Shown: one piece after another, positions 11,125 to 23,102 of the stretch
Layout of the letters: the number at the start of each line of letters is the position of its first letter
Numbering within the stretch: the first letter of the stretch is position 1
From: Corylus avellana
Taxonomy: Eukaryota; Streptophyta; Magnoliopsida; Fagales; Betulaceae
DNA: 64,000 bases
Direction: 5' to 3'
NCBI RefSeq assembly: GCF_901000735.1
Contig: NC_081542.1
Location: 34,215,243 to 34,279,242 of the forward strand
Made by a program: the position numbers and the translations under genes
Notes under the pieces: generated by a model
What the model was told of the DNA's origin: nothing
Databases searched by the model: none
The model's input: only the letters and a program-made list of their open reading frames with translations

Positions 11125-11499
11125 ATTCCATCCCTCTTTGAATCGACCTTGTCCTCAAGGTTGTAAAAATCTTGCGGTGAAAAAGTTTTTTCTTCTCCTT
11201 TGACTCACCTTTTTTTTTTCTAAACCAAACAAAGAAGGCAATATTCTTTTTCTTTTTCTTTTTCTTTTTTTTTCTGGTGAACCACAAAACTAGGTTGCAT
11301 TGATCACCAAATTTCTTGTCTCTGTTGTGAAATGAGAACCTGATGGGGTTTGTCCCACTAAAGACCGATTTGGTACGGTGAAATTGTGTTTGCTGGTGGA
11401 CTGAATTGTGCAGATAAAATTTTGGTGGTGGAACTTTGATGTGATGATGGTGGAGTGATCGGATTTTTGAACATGACGGCTGAGTTTTGGCGTTGTCGT
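11125..11499 (-). pseudogene. Internal region 3, left half
   Basis: Repeats the pol-tail relic, purine tract and part of the gag-like frame of the other internal regions. It is cut at 11499 by the solo LTR and resumes at 13004. The 5-bp GTCGT at 11495-11499 is the left target duplication. Confidence 0.75.
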
Positions 11500-12998
11500 T
11501 GTTGTGCCAAATACTACCTAAATTAATAGATAATATTTAGTACGTTTTAACTCGCAAGTGCACAAGATCAAAACAATAGTATAGTGCAGCAAGTATGAGG
11601 TCGATCCCATGAGGATTGTGATTTTATTTAGAATTAACTAGAAATATCAATTTGTCACTGAATTGATATTGTGAAAAAGAAATAAGAAGATAACAAAGAT
11701 AAATGAAAAGCTAAAGGTAGGGCTTTGATATCCACCACTAGTCATACTTAGATAATATAACAATATGCCAATGCTTTGATCATGTTATGCATATCTAATG
11801 TTTGTTAACCTTAGGGCATGACGTATACTCCTAACGCTATAGATTTCCCTAAGCAACAAGTTAGACATGGCGTCTACTCTAACTCCTTTCATTCCTAAGG
11901 GATTTAGCATGATTTATACTAAGTTGTTCCTTAGGAAGGCATATGTTCTATAGAAATCGGCAAACACATGAGGCCTAGGGCATGGTGTATACTCCTGGTT
12001 CCCCATGTTGATTAACCCAAGAACCCGGTGAGGATTACTTTTGTTACTTATGTTAAACCCAGAACTCGGCCATCCAAATTGATTTAACTAACTAGTCTAT
12101 ACCACATGCATATAATGGCCAGTCACATACATATGAGAAATTCATGAAAACAGGAATTAATCAAGTTAAATATGACAACATGATCATCACAAAGGCGCCA
12201 ATATTGAAATATTAAATAAGCATAATTAGGGCTTCAATCTAGCCCTCCTTAAGAGTCAGTTACACATAATGAAAATAAAACTAAAAAGAAAAGGGAAAGA
12301 AAGAACCGAAAACCGCTCCTAGAAGTAGCCTCCAAATTCCTCTCCCCAAGTTGTCTCCTTCTAATTGTCTCCAAGGATGTTCCAAGGATGATTTAAATTG
12401 TGAGGCTTAGAGGTCTATTTATAGGGCTTAGGAGAGTCCTAGAAGCCCTAGTAATCCTAAGAATTTCGGAGATTTAAGTCCAAGTCCAATTAGGATAAAG
12501 AAAACCTAAGTCCAAATCGGAATAGGATTCGCCCAGAATCGCGGTCCCACCTTACGGCGCGATTTTGGCCTTTCTACGCTCCGAATTGGGGAAATTATAT
12601 TTCACAATGAATTGTATAATTTTGAGTTATTTTTCCAATAAGACTTGAATCACCACAATCGGATATCGGAGCTGAAAGTTATGATCAAAATACCGAGACA
12701 TGTTCAGAATCCAATTTTGCATCCAATCCGATTTGATTTCAATGTGAGAAATTCCGAATTGATCCTTTCCTCTATTTGATTAAACTTAACCATGATTGGA
12801 TAAGCTCAACCATATCTTCTAGGTCTTCCCAATTTTCCCTTTAAGTTTGTAATTCTTCAAGAAACGCTTTCTTTTCTTCCAAAAGCCTAAAAAACAAAGA
12901 AAATACAAAAAGAAAGTAAAATGGCCTAATTAACCAAAACCAAAGGATTAAAACATGCAAGTTAAGGGCTGAAAATATGAATATTTTAGCACTTATCA
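11500..12998 (-). mobile_element. Athila-type solo LTR with TSD GTCGT
   Basis: This 1,499-bp segment begins TGTTGTGCC and ends CACTTATCA on the plus strand. It is flanked by GTCGT at 11495-11499 and 12999-13003. Its minus strand matches the LTR at 58363-59636 in block order, including TATAAATA (12416-12423) and the TTGCACAACA-type end. With one LTR, no internal DNA and a perfect 5-bp duplication, this is a solo LTR left by LTR-LTR recombination. It inserted into the LTR array, so it is younger than the array. It lacks the CGATCG motif cluster carried by its relatives. Confidence 0.9.
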
Positions 12999-13003
12999 GT
13001 CGT

Positions 13004-13294
13004 GGTGGTAGTGGCGGTGTAGGGCATGCGGCTTTTGCACCCTCAACATCGTTTGTTGCTGCTCACGTAGGCTTTCATTTTTTATTTCCGCTAAAGTGCT
13101 CTCAAATCTGCCAAACGACTCGTCCATTTTACTTTGGCATTCTTCCACTTCTCTTTGGACTTCATGCACCTCTATTTTTCTTTGGAATTTCTCCACTTTT
13201 CTTTGGAGTTCATGCACTAGACCAACACATTGATATAGACAATCCTCCATAACTTGAAGCGGTAGGTTATGAAAAGTTGGCTCTAATACCACTT
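13004..13294 (-). pseudogene. Internal region 3, right half
   Basis: Continuation of the unit interrupted at 11499. On the minus strand it carries the gag-like start MEDCLYQCVGLVHELQ with heptad repeats. The primer site has one change (GCTCTAATACCA on plus near 13280). The right target duplication GTCGT occupies 12999-13003. Confidence 0.75.
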
Positions 13295-13700
13295 TGTTAC
13301 GTTTTCAAGACTCCGAGCGCGTAACTGCTTTATGAACTGGAAAATTACCAGGATCGTCTCTCCTTAGCTTCCCTATTATAGAGAAAATAAGCAAAACAAT
13401 TCTAGCGGTGAACCTCTTATAGGATTTTCGAGGAATCCTAAACCTCCTATGAGCAATTCGAGGTGCTCTCAATTCCTACAAACACAAGGTTTGAATAATT
13501 TTCTTGATTGATTTTCTTATTCATAAATAATGCAGTATTTAAAGGCAATAGAAAATAGAGTCCCACATAAGATAGGACTTCCATTTAAAATAGGGAAATC
13601 TAATCCTACCCAATAACAAATAACAAGATAAAAGAGATAAACATAACATAAGAGTCCTACCCACACAACAATATTAAAATTATAAAACAACTATAAAACA
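13295..13700 (-). repeat. Chromovirus-derivative LTR copy 4 (partial)
   Basis: Starts TGTTACGTTTTC and follows copy 2 closely until CTATAAAACAT near 13700. There it breaks into the 3' flank of an Athila polyprotein fragment. About 75 bp of the LTR end are missing. Confidence 0.8.
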
Positions 13701-15148
13701 TAACAAATTATTAAAAACACTAAAAACACCAAAATAAAATAAAATCACAACATAAAGTGAAACAATACAAAATAAAAGGATATACTGTGGGGTGCCTCCC
13801 ATGAGCGCTAAGTTTTACGTCTTCAGTCAGACAGTGATCTCCTCTCAGTGTTGGCCAAAAGTAGATGCTCCATTTTGGATGGATTGGAGCGCCAAATCTT
13901 CATCTCTTGGTACCAATTTTACTTCAAGATATGGCTTGACTCAGTGTCCATTGACTTTGAATGACTGGTCGGTCTGGGGGTCATGAATTTCCAAGGCTCC
14001 ATAAGAGAATACTTGTGTAACAATGCAGGGCCTAGACCATCTTGATTTAAGCTTTCCAGGGAAGAGTTTCAATCTTAAATTATAGATCAAAACTTTCTGT
14101 CCTACTTGAAACTCCTTCCTAATCAATTGTTTGTCATGGTATGCTTTGGTTCTGTCCTTGTAGAGCTTGGCATTCTCATATGCATCACACCTCAGTTCCT
14201 CCAATTCATTTAGTTAGAGCTTCCTCTTGTCACCAACTTGCTTCATATCGAAGTTAAACTTCTTGATGGCCCAATACGCTTTGTGTTCCAATTCCACTGG
14301 TAGATGACATGCTTTCTCAAAAACCAATCGATATGGAGACATACCGATAGGTGTCTTGTAAGCAGTCCTGTAAGCCCATAGTGCATCGTTTAAGCGCAGT
14401 GACCAATCCTTCCTATTGGGGTTCACTGTCCTTTCTAGAATGCCTTTGATTTTTTCGTTGCTGATCTCCACTTGGCCACTAGTTTGGGGATGGTATGGAG
14501 TGCCAACCTTATGAGTGATGCCATATTTTTTCATCACAAAAGTAAAAGCATAGTTGTTAAAGTGGCTCCCCCCATCACTAATGATTGCCCTAGGTGTTCC
14601 AAGTCTAGCAAAGATGTTTTCCTACAAAAACTTCACAACCACTTTGTGATCATTAGTCCTTGAGGGGACAGTCTCGACCCATTTAAACACATAATCCACA
14701 CCCACAAGAATATATGAATAACCGAATGAGTTAGGAAATGGTCCCATGAAGTCAATACCCCAAACATCGAAGAGTTCTACAACTTGAATATTTTGCAGTG
14801 GCATTTGATTTCTGGATGAGATGTTACCTGTCCTTTGACATTTATCACAAGAGCTGCAAAACAAGAAAGCGTCTTTAAACATATTAGGCCAATAAAAACC
14901 AGATTGTAATACCTTAAGCGCTGTTCTCTTAGCCCCAAAGTGTCCAACACAAGCAAACTGGTGACAGTGCTGCAAAATACTCAAGTGCTCATCTTCTGGG
15001 ACACATCTTCTAATGATTTGATCAGGGCAGAATTTGAATAAATAGGGGTCATCCCAATGGTATTGTCTAGACATAAATATTAACCTCTTCCTTTCTTGGC
15101 TAGACATGTCTGGAGGAAAAACCTTGGCAGTGATGTAATTCACTGTTC
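13701..15148 (-). pseudogene. Athila-type integrase and pol C-terminus, decayed
   Basis: The minus strand encodes the integrase of an Athila-lineage Ty3/gypsy element. Upstream to downstream it shows an HHCC zinc-binding region ([17 protein letters not shown]), catalytic aspartate 1 ([11 protein letters not shown]), aspartate 2 (ISDGGSHF), glutamate ([12 protein letters not shown]), and a C-terminal domain with [20 protein letters not shown]. The catalytic triad is kept, but stops occur at 14622-14624 and near 14214. The frame ends near 13800 in EDVKLSAHGRHP, matching the tail relic at 61650-61690. It starts abruptly at the LINE 3' region, so RT and protease are missing. Confidence 0.85.
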
Positions 15149-15601
15149 TTTTCTTTCTTGTTTTATTTCCCTGTACGTTTTTTCTTTCTTTTTTTTTTTT
15201 TGCTTGTAATAAGGCTAAGTCCTCTCTTTTTGTTCTGCCCGTTTTATATCTTGATGTTTTGTGGGATATTTGTATTAGTCCAAACCCTTGGGCTGTGGAT
15301 GTGAACGATATCCTGACTTTTGAGTCGAGAAGGATGAGTTTCGCCTTGGTGGTTTTTTGCTCTCAATACTAAAAATTAAGCACTATCTATGCATTGGTTT
15401 GTGTCTGTTTAGTGCAGATCTGTAGTTAAACCTATTGAGTTAGCGGATGATGTGGTTCTTTATTGGACTTGATTGGTTGATTGTTACTTTAGCTTCGTCT
15501 ATGATTTGTTTTAGAGCTTTTTGCTCTCTCTATAAGAGCTTTTAGTCGCCACTTTTTATCAATAAATGAATATGAAATGTTTTCCTTTAAAAAAAAAAAA
15601 A
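15149..15601 (+). mobile_element. LINE 3' end with poly-A
   Basis: A non-coding stretch ends in a poly-A tract (about 15588-15601) directly followed by CAATGGATAAA, a copy of the 11-mer at 7882. The layout fits the 3' UTR and tail of a LINE. Its ORFs are gone, presumably replaced or deleted during later insertions. Confidence 0.5.
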
Positions 15602-15612
15602 CAATGGATAAA

Positions 15613-17844
15613 ATTGTAACCTCGATAAATAAATTATTATTATTATTTTTGTGATTCCCTAATCAAGCCGAAAGTGTAGTCGTGAATCAATTAATTGTTG
15701 GGGTCCCACCAATGCTGAAAATATCCACACATCACCCCGTGAACGAATGAATCCAATTTTCTTCCCTACATATATAATATGACTCATCATATTATTTGCT
15801 GCTCCGTTCCACACGCTAGTCTGTCACCATTGCTGGACCCTGGACCCTGGACCCAGCTGCAGCGGATTTCTGCTTCCCAAAGTAGATGATTTTGTTTTTA
15901 GAAATGTTAAGAATTAATATTTTTCTTTTATTTGGCAAATCTCATCTTAGAGCATTCCTAGCCGCCTCATCAAATTTTACTTACCAAAATAACTAAAAGT
16001 ACATTTTTAGTTATTTTAATAATTCACTCTTTTAGAGAACTCTCAATTTCAATAATTCACTTTCACTGTTCTATTTAAATATTATTTTTCAAATATTTAT
16101 TTATTCTTTTTTTAACTATTAAAGGAAAAGAGAGAAACGAAAAGCAAAAAAAAAAAGAGATAAATGAATTGTTTAATCAATATGTAAATGAATAATAATT
16201 TTTAAATTTAATGAGTACTGTTTACTTCACTGCTTTTTTTTGTTAAAATAGTAAGGCTAAAAAGTTGACATTTAGGCCATTTTGATTAGATTGCCTCACA
16301 AAAATAATCAAAAAATAATTTTGGTGAGGTTGCAAGGAGTGCTCAAATAGCATCTCCACAGAAATAGGCAAAATAGCTACTGAAAAAGTATAAATTTTTA
16401 ATTTAACTACTCATTTTTTCATACACTCTAACAGATTATTTATTATTAGTTTGTGTGGGAGAGACTGAAAAAAAGAGAAGGAGAGCAAGTAAAAGAAAGA
16501 AAGATGAGAGAAAAATAATAATAAACAAAGTGTATAGTGTGAATAATAAATAGGCTAATCAGTCTATTAATTATTTATACTAAAAAGGAAAAACTACAAA
16601 AAAAGTTATTTTGTTGGAGAGGAAAAAATGTTAATAATAATCAAATTACTATTTTGGAGGATTTGTCTATTTTCTTGGAAATATTGTAGATTTATGTGGA
16701 CTCTACATAAGTCAATGGTGAACTACACAAATTTAATAATTAATCTATTAAATTAAAAAATATATTAAACTAAATATAAAAAACTTGTTAATCCGTAATT
16801 TTTTTAAAAAAAAATTTTATGTGTCTATTGAATAGTGAACTTCCTAATGAGTGGGTCCGATGACTATGCACACGACATGTTCCAAATTCCCAAATCTTCT
16901 AAATTTTAAACAACTCAACTCATTTTATTATAAGAATTTTTTTCAATCAATTTCTTTTTCATTCTTTAATTCATTATATTGATGGACTAATTCCTAATGT
17001 GAATATAATTGAATTTACCATATTTTTCTAGATGGTATTTATTTACATGTGGCACAAGCATCGATAGACATATTACTAATGGGAGATTAACATAGCAATT
17101 TATTCATAATAGTAAATATGTCAAATCTAACAAAGACAATGATAGTAAATATTATACTTTTATCTCATTTTATTTTGTTAGGCTGAATGCTCATTAACTC
17201 AATAAAATAGGATCTTAGGTGTATGTGTAGTATGTTGCATTACTCAAACAAATGTGCTACTTAGAAATATTTAAAAAGGAAACTTTACTTAAGTTTAAAC
17301 TTTTATCACTTTTTTGCAATTACTTTTCAAATTAAAGTTTAAAAACTTTTAATTTAATGTATTGAACTTTTAATTTTTTTTTATGTAACTATTTTGTTAG
17401 GATTTTATGTTAAATCTTAACGGAAGCCATAAAAATTACTAAAATACCCTTTTTTTTTTTAAAAAAAAAAAAAAAAAACCAATACTGAAAAAAGACCCAC
17501 CGGTCAAGTTTTTTAAAATTTTAAATCTAAATACAAATCATTTCACCCATTTTCGTCTGATTTAATAAAATTAAAATTTAAAAAAAAAAAATCCAAAAAA
17601 CGTATTGCTTAGCTCAGGTCCAGTTCAGAACTGAACCGGATCGGGTGGAGGCGGGAAACCCGGCCGGTTCCTTTTTTTGGCCTTTGTAAAAATCAGAGAA
17701 AGCAGATGCCAGCGGGGTTGAAAAACGCTAAGAAACCGCCACCCAATTAAGCGTGTCTTGTCCTCATTGTTGTTGTCTTTCTTCGTCTCATTCTCTTCTT
17801 CTTCTGGAGCTGTCTTTTGTTATCTCTAGTTTCCGTTTGAAAGG
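15613..17844. other. Intergenic region upstream of the LIN-like gene
   Basis: AT-rich, no coding signal. It includes a threefold TGGACCC-type repeat near 15833-15853, a MITE candidate (15954-16345) and poly-A/T tracts near 17450-17480. A GC-richer stretch with CCGGCCGG lies near 17660-17672. No convincing TATA box was seen; the 17760-17820 stretch is CT-rich, as in many plant TATA-less promoters and leaders. Confidence 0.5.
15954..16345. repeat. MITE candidate
   Basis: The left end GAGCATTCCTAGCCGCCTCA and the right end, read in reverse, GAGCACTCCTTGCAACCTCA match at about three quarters of positions. The AT-rich interior suits a miniature inverted-repeat element. A target duplication was not resolved. 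Confidence 0.4.
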
Positions 17845-18006
17845 ATGTCAGTGAAGCTCTCTCCTCTTCTTTCCCCCGAACCCAAATCCAACTCACCCAC
17901 AAATGGCTTCCTTACAACAACTGCTTGCAGAGGAAGGAATCGCGCTCGGGAAATTCCCCATTTCTCGAAATCCTGCGAAGCTGAAACAGAGCACTCTACC
18001 GGATGA
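17845..18006 (+). promoter_or_regulatory. Overlapping upstream ORF (53 codons)
   Basis: An ATG at 17845, 58 bases before the main start, opens a frame one base out of register. It overlaps the first 104 bases of the main CDS and stops with TGA at 18004-18006. Scanning ribosomes that use it could not easily reach the main ATG, so it would lower translation. Its peptide resembles nothing I know. A different start or leader splice form cannot be excluded. Confidence 0.5.
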
Positions 18007-21000
18007 CTCAATATCACTCCCCATATTCATCTGCCATCACCGGAAAACTGTCGCGAATAATGGGTCTTCGGTATTTTCGTCTAAAAGGGTGGGTTCGGAG
18101 CGTTCGGTGTTAGGGAGATCGAATACCAAGTCATCGGCGTCGAAGGGTACTTCAAGAAGAGACGAGCCTGCAATTGACGAAGTCGCCATTAGAGCGGTGA
18201 TTTCTATCCTCAGCGGATACGTCGGCCGGTGTTTAAACGACGTGCGTTTCCGGGAAAATCTTCGAGAGAAGTGTAAGTCTTGCTTGGTGAGAAGGAAAAA
18301 AGAACCGGACAATGGGATTTTCGTGAACGTGGAGCTCGGAATTGAGAGCATAGAGAAGCTGGTGGAGGAGGATCAAGGAACGACGTCGTCGAGGGAATTA
18401 AGGATGAAGACGTTGAGGAATTCGATTCAGCTTCTGAGCGTTGTTGATTCGTTAAACTCTGAAAAATTGAAGAAGGGCTCAACATGTGGAACACCCAATT
18501 CTCATATCTCTGCGTGCGCTCAGCTTTACTTGGCTCTTGTGTACAAGCTTGAGAAAAACGATCGAATTTCTGCTCGGCACCTGCTTCAAGCTTTCTGTGA
18601 TTCACCATTTTTAGCTCGAACCCACCTGCTGCCTGATCTTTGGGAGTATTTCTTTCTTCCGCATCTTCTCCATCTTAAGATATGGTACACAAATGAAGTT
18701 GAAGCTCTCTCCACCACAGATTATGCTAAGGAGAAGAAAATGCAGGCCCTGAGCAAAATTTACAGCCAGCAAATGGACAAGGGAACGGCTGAATTTGCTC
18801 TGTACTATAAAAAGTGGCTTAAAGTTAGTGTGAAGGGGCCTCCAGTTCTTCCTACTGTGCCTTTTCCGGCAAAACCAAGAATTGGATCGTCAAGAAGGAG
18901 ATCCTCAGATTCTTACAGTTCGCTTCCCTCCACCAAAAATAACTTGTAAGTTGTTTAACTGCATAGTTTAATCGTTTGCGCAAAGGGTTGATATTTATTT
19001 ATGTGCTAATGGTGGATTTTGCTTCATGATTGCCCCTAATCACAAAAAGATACCGAGAAGTATTCGGCTCCAGCCTTGAGCGAAGATCCATGGACTTTGT
19101 TCAACAAATTGGAGCTTCAATCAACACATGGGATTTGGAGGAAAAGGAGAAATTGTGTACTGATGAAGATAACTGCATTTTTGTTCATGTGGGTATTTCT
19201 CTCTCGATCTTAAAGTTGCCAATTTTTTTTTTTTCTCTTCATCTTTTTCCTGGCTTGAACAGAAAGGAGATGGGAGACATAGAAGGACATCAAGACAAAG
19301 CTGTGGAGATTCAAGGGCTCAACTATGGCCAGAGACACAAAAAACAGAGTATTTCCGGTTTCTTCCCTGCCGAACTCTGCCAACAGAAAGCTTAGTGGAT
19401 AGAAAGCGTACAGCCAAGAATGGTTTAGTCGGAAAGGAAGAAAACGGCCACTCAAATGATTTAAGCAGAGCTATTTACATTGTTTGCTCATCAGATATTC
19501 TAAGCGAGTGTGAAATTGCAATTCGTGTAATCGCCAAAGCCTGGCTGGACTCGCATGGTGATCCTGTCGTTGAAGCTGCATTATCAGAAGCATCCATTAT
19601 CGAGGGGATGCTGGAGGTTCTATTTGCTTCTAACGATGGTGAAATTTTAGAGTTAGTTATATCGATTTTAGCAGAATTCGTAGGGAAGAACGAAATGATT
19701 AGGCAGATTACACTCAATTATGATCCACAGCTTAAAAACTTCATGAGACTTCTGAGAAGCAGCAGTCTGTTTTTGAAGGCTGCTGTTCTGCTTTACCTAG
19801 CAAAGCCAAAGGCAAAACAGATGATATCAATTGAATGGGTGCCACTAGTTCTTCGAGTGTTGGAATTTGGAGACCAAATGCAGACCCTTTTTAGAGTTCA
19901 GTGCAGCCCTCAAGTGGCTGCAATTTACTTCTTAGACCACCTTCTGACAGGTTTTGATGAAGATAGAAACTTAGAGAATGCTAGACAGGTGGTTTCTCTT
20001 GGGGGATTGAACCTACTGGCTCAACAAATTGATAGTGGGGATATTCATGACAGGAGAAATGCTGCTTTGATCATGTCCTGTTGCATTCGAGCAGATGGGA
20101 GCTGTCGAAATTACTTGGCTGAAAATTTGAACATGGCTTCCCTTCTTGAACTTATTGTTCTTGAGAGCCGCAAGAATTGTAGCAGCTGTGCTTTTGCTTT
20201 GCTAGCCGACTTACTTTGCCTTAACAGGTATATATTTCCCTTTTGCAGTCTTTTTTTCTGCTTTTACAAGCTTAATCCATATTCTGATAATTCAAGGGAT
20301 TCTTACCAGAAGAACACAGGTGATAGAATTATTAGACAGATTGAATCAAGGATGGAGTAGCTTGAACACCACACACATTTTATTAGCCAGCCTCCTGAGA
20401 GCCCCTCCAGAAGAATACCCACTGGTCGCAGCAATCTTACTGCAGCTTGATCTTCTGGTAATTCCATACCATTTAGATTATTATTATTATTTTTAATACG
20501 TTCTTGACTCCTGAGCAATTACTTCTGTTGCAGGGTAATACTATGGAGTGCAGTGTATACAGAGAAGAAGCAGTTGAGGCAATGATAGCAGCTTTGGATT
20601 GTCAAATATGTAGCAATAAGGTTCAAGAACAATCAGCAAGAGCTCTTCTGATGTTGGGAGGCCGCTTTTCTTTTTCTGGAGAGGCATCATTAGAAAGATG
20701 GCTTTTACAGCAAGCAGGTTTCCATGAGACTGCAGGGGATTCCTTTCAGAGCCAGGAATTTGTCATTGATGGGTTTTTCATGCAGTCGGTAAGCTACCAC
20801 TAGACTAAACCAGCAAATTTATGTTCATTGTAGAAATAAGGCAAATGCCAGACTTGGGTTGTTTGATAATGCCTTTTAGTTTTGCTTACTAAAGAACTCA
20901 AAACACAAAATGCTCACAAAACGCTCAAAACTACCTTGACATTTACGTCACTTGATAACCAAAAACAAAAAGCATCCTCTAAAAAGCGTTATCAAACAAA

Positions 21001-21844
21001 CCCTTAACTACTCTTTTCTATTGTTTGATTGGTTTGTTTTTTTTTTTTTTTTTTTACATTATTAGAATGAAGAGGAAAAGGCAACAGAAAATTGGCAAAA
21101 GAAAGTAGCCACTGTCTTGTTCAACAGTGGGAAGAAGAGATTATTGGCTGGCCTTTCAGATTCCATAGCCAATGGCATCCCAAGCTTAGCAAGAGCAAGT
21201 ATGCTTACCGTTACTTGGATGGCCAGCTTCCTCCATGTGGTTGGAGATGAAAATTTGCACTTCATGGCATGCTCAATTCTCATGCCTCGGTTGCTAGAAT
21301 CCTTGGATTACAATAAAGATGTGGAGGAAAGAGTGTTGGCTTCATACTCACTACTGTGTCTCTTCAAGAGTTCAGGTGTCAAATCTTTCACCCTCTCTGA
21401 AACTACTTTTCTCAAGAATCACAGATGTATCATAAAACTCTTCTTAAAAAGGACCGGCTCGTATGATAATGCTTTTTATAACGTGTTTTTTGCTTTTTGG
21501 TTCTTGTCATGTAAATGTGAAAGAAGTTTTGAATGTTTTATATGTTAGGTTGTTTGTTTTTTTTTTTTTTTTTGTTAAAATGCAAGAAAGCAGTTATAAA
21601 AAGCATTAGCAAATGAGCCAGTCCTTTTTACAAGCGCACTTCTCCTCACTAGCAATTTTTCCTTCGTTCTTACCAATTTCCCCTCCCTCCCCTTTTTTTT
21701 TCAACAGAACATGTTTCATTGCTCTCATCATGGGATAAAGACTTGATCAGCAAGCTTCAGAATCTCTCCATGGTAACATGGACAGCAAATGAGCTTGTTT
21801 CAATATTAACAAGCAGGTGGAGGCATCAGTATTTGCCCAAGTAG
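17903..21844 (+). CDS. LIN/CERBERUS-like ARM-repeat protein without U-box
   Basis: This is the only intact host gene in the window. I place exons at 17903-18945, 19050-19188, 19263-20227, 20310-20457, 20534-20788, 21066-21375 and 21708-21844. All introns are GT-AG and the phases join into 998 codons plus TAG. The first exon (1-347) matches the N-terminal region of the plant LIN/CERBERUS family, with SHISACAQLYLALVYKL and PDLWEYFFLPHL. Residues of about 430-998 form the helical ARM-like part (PPEEYPLVAAILLQLDLL, YREEAVEAMIAALD). The family's characterised members are E3 ubiquitin ligases that carry a U-box before the ARM part and WD40 repeats after it. Here neither is present: a short basic linker replaces the U-box, and the protein stops after the ARM region. 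Ligase activity should not be assumed. The start MASLQQLLAEEG suits the family. Two MITE-like repeats lie in introns 5 and 6. Confidence 0.88.
20856..21003. repeat. MITE in intron 5 of the LIN-like gene
   Basis: The ends GGGTTGTTTGATAATGC and (reverse) GGGTTTGTTTGATAACGC form an imperfect terminal inverted repeat around a 148-bp AT-rich body. The element is confined to the intron and does not touch splice sites. An hAT-type origin is possible; the duplication is unclear. Confidence 0.55.
21446..21631. repeat. MITE in intron 6 of the LIN-like gene
   Basis: The left end AAAAAGGACCGGCTCGTATG and the right end, read in reverse, AAAAAGGACTGGCTCATTTG match closely. The inner parts share ATAATGCTTTTTATAAC. 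The interior contains a T run near 21560. It is related in its TGATAAYGC core to the MITE in intron 5. Confidence 0.55.
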
Positions 21845-23102
21845 ACAAATGCAAGCAAATCATCAAATATTGAACTTCCTTTTTGTGGGCCATTCATTGT
21901 ATCTGGAGAGGATTATAAACGTTGTGTTGATGTAATATATCCTCATTAGGGTTTTCTTTTTTCTTTTTTCTTTTTGCCCTCCATTTTTGTATATAGTGGA
22001 GTATATTTTTGGAGAAAAAAACATGTAATTTATCCCAACAATACTGACATTACAAATTCATATCTTATCCTTTAAACATCATTTTTCTTCAAATTATGAA
22101 CAACTACACTTTAAAATCACCCTACATCCCTGTTAAGAAAGAGAAATGGTATATGGTAAACCATCACTCCACCTCATCCCATTCAACATTTGTTAAAAAA
22201 ATAAAAAATAATCAAAAGCTGAGAGAGACACGGCCACATCAAATTCAATGAGATATGGGTGTATATAACATTACTCTCAAATAAAATGCTACAGTGATCC
22301 TTCATATATGAACAATCAATCTAAGTCATTTATCCCTTATTTTATTAATTTCTCACTACAAATTCTACTTCTCTCTTTAAATATTTTTTATTTAAGCTTA
22401 AAACAAAGAATAAGAAAATAAAAAAGTTATTCTCCAAATTAAAAAATGGAATATCAAATGGAGAATATTTTTTTAAAAGTGTTTCTTCAAAATTAAAAAA
22501 AGAAAAAAAAATGGATTGTTCTTCAAAATTTGAAGAAAAGTTTAAAAGACTAAATATATATGCTACTATCATTAAGAGTAATACTAGAAACTATATTTTT
22601 ATCTCACAATTATTTTACAATATTATTGTGACAGTCTAAAACAATCCTTGGGTTAGTCCTTATAAAGGAAAAAATAAAATTAAGAGTTGGTTGAAACTGA
22701 CGCATTAACATTATAAGATAATAATTAAATAAAAATGTGGTATGGCATTTCTTTATCTAATATGATAAATCATAAATTTTAAGAAAGAAAGTCCTAAGAT
22801 GAGAAATGATTCACGTCAATAATTTCTCCATCTTCTTTCTATCTAATCTTACAAGTTCAATATATCAACCATTAGAGTTGTGGATTCATGTAGACCACAC
22901 ACAAATGTAATAGTGAATTCATTTATTTACTATAAAGATTTTTCTAAAATACCAACCGTTGTTAAAGAAAGCAAATCAACAGGCAGGTGCACTACAATTA
23001 AAGGAAAAATTTACAAATTTCAATGAATCAAATTTAATTTCAAATTTATTATGATAAAGAAGAGAGACTGTCAAAAAAATTATATCACAATTTTGTTGTG
23101 AG
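21845..23102. other. Downstream region of the LIN-like gene, intergenic
   Basis: AT-rich, with no coding signal. Transcript 3' end signals are probable in 21890-22040 (TGTAATATATC, TTTGTATATAGTG) but not decisive. The rest (22040-23100) is low-complexity A/T sequence. Confidence 0.5.

Noticed and set aside
18210..18608. Minus-strand frames opposite exon 1 of the LIN-like gene
   Set aside because: They mirror a well supported plus-strand exon and resemble no known protein.
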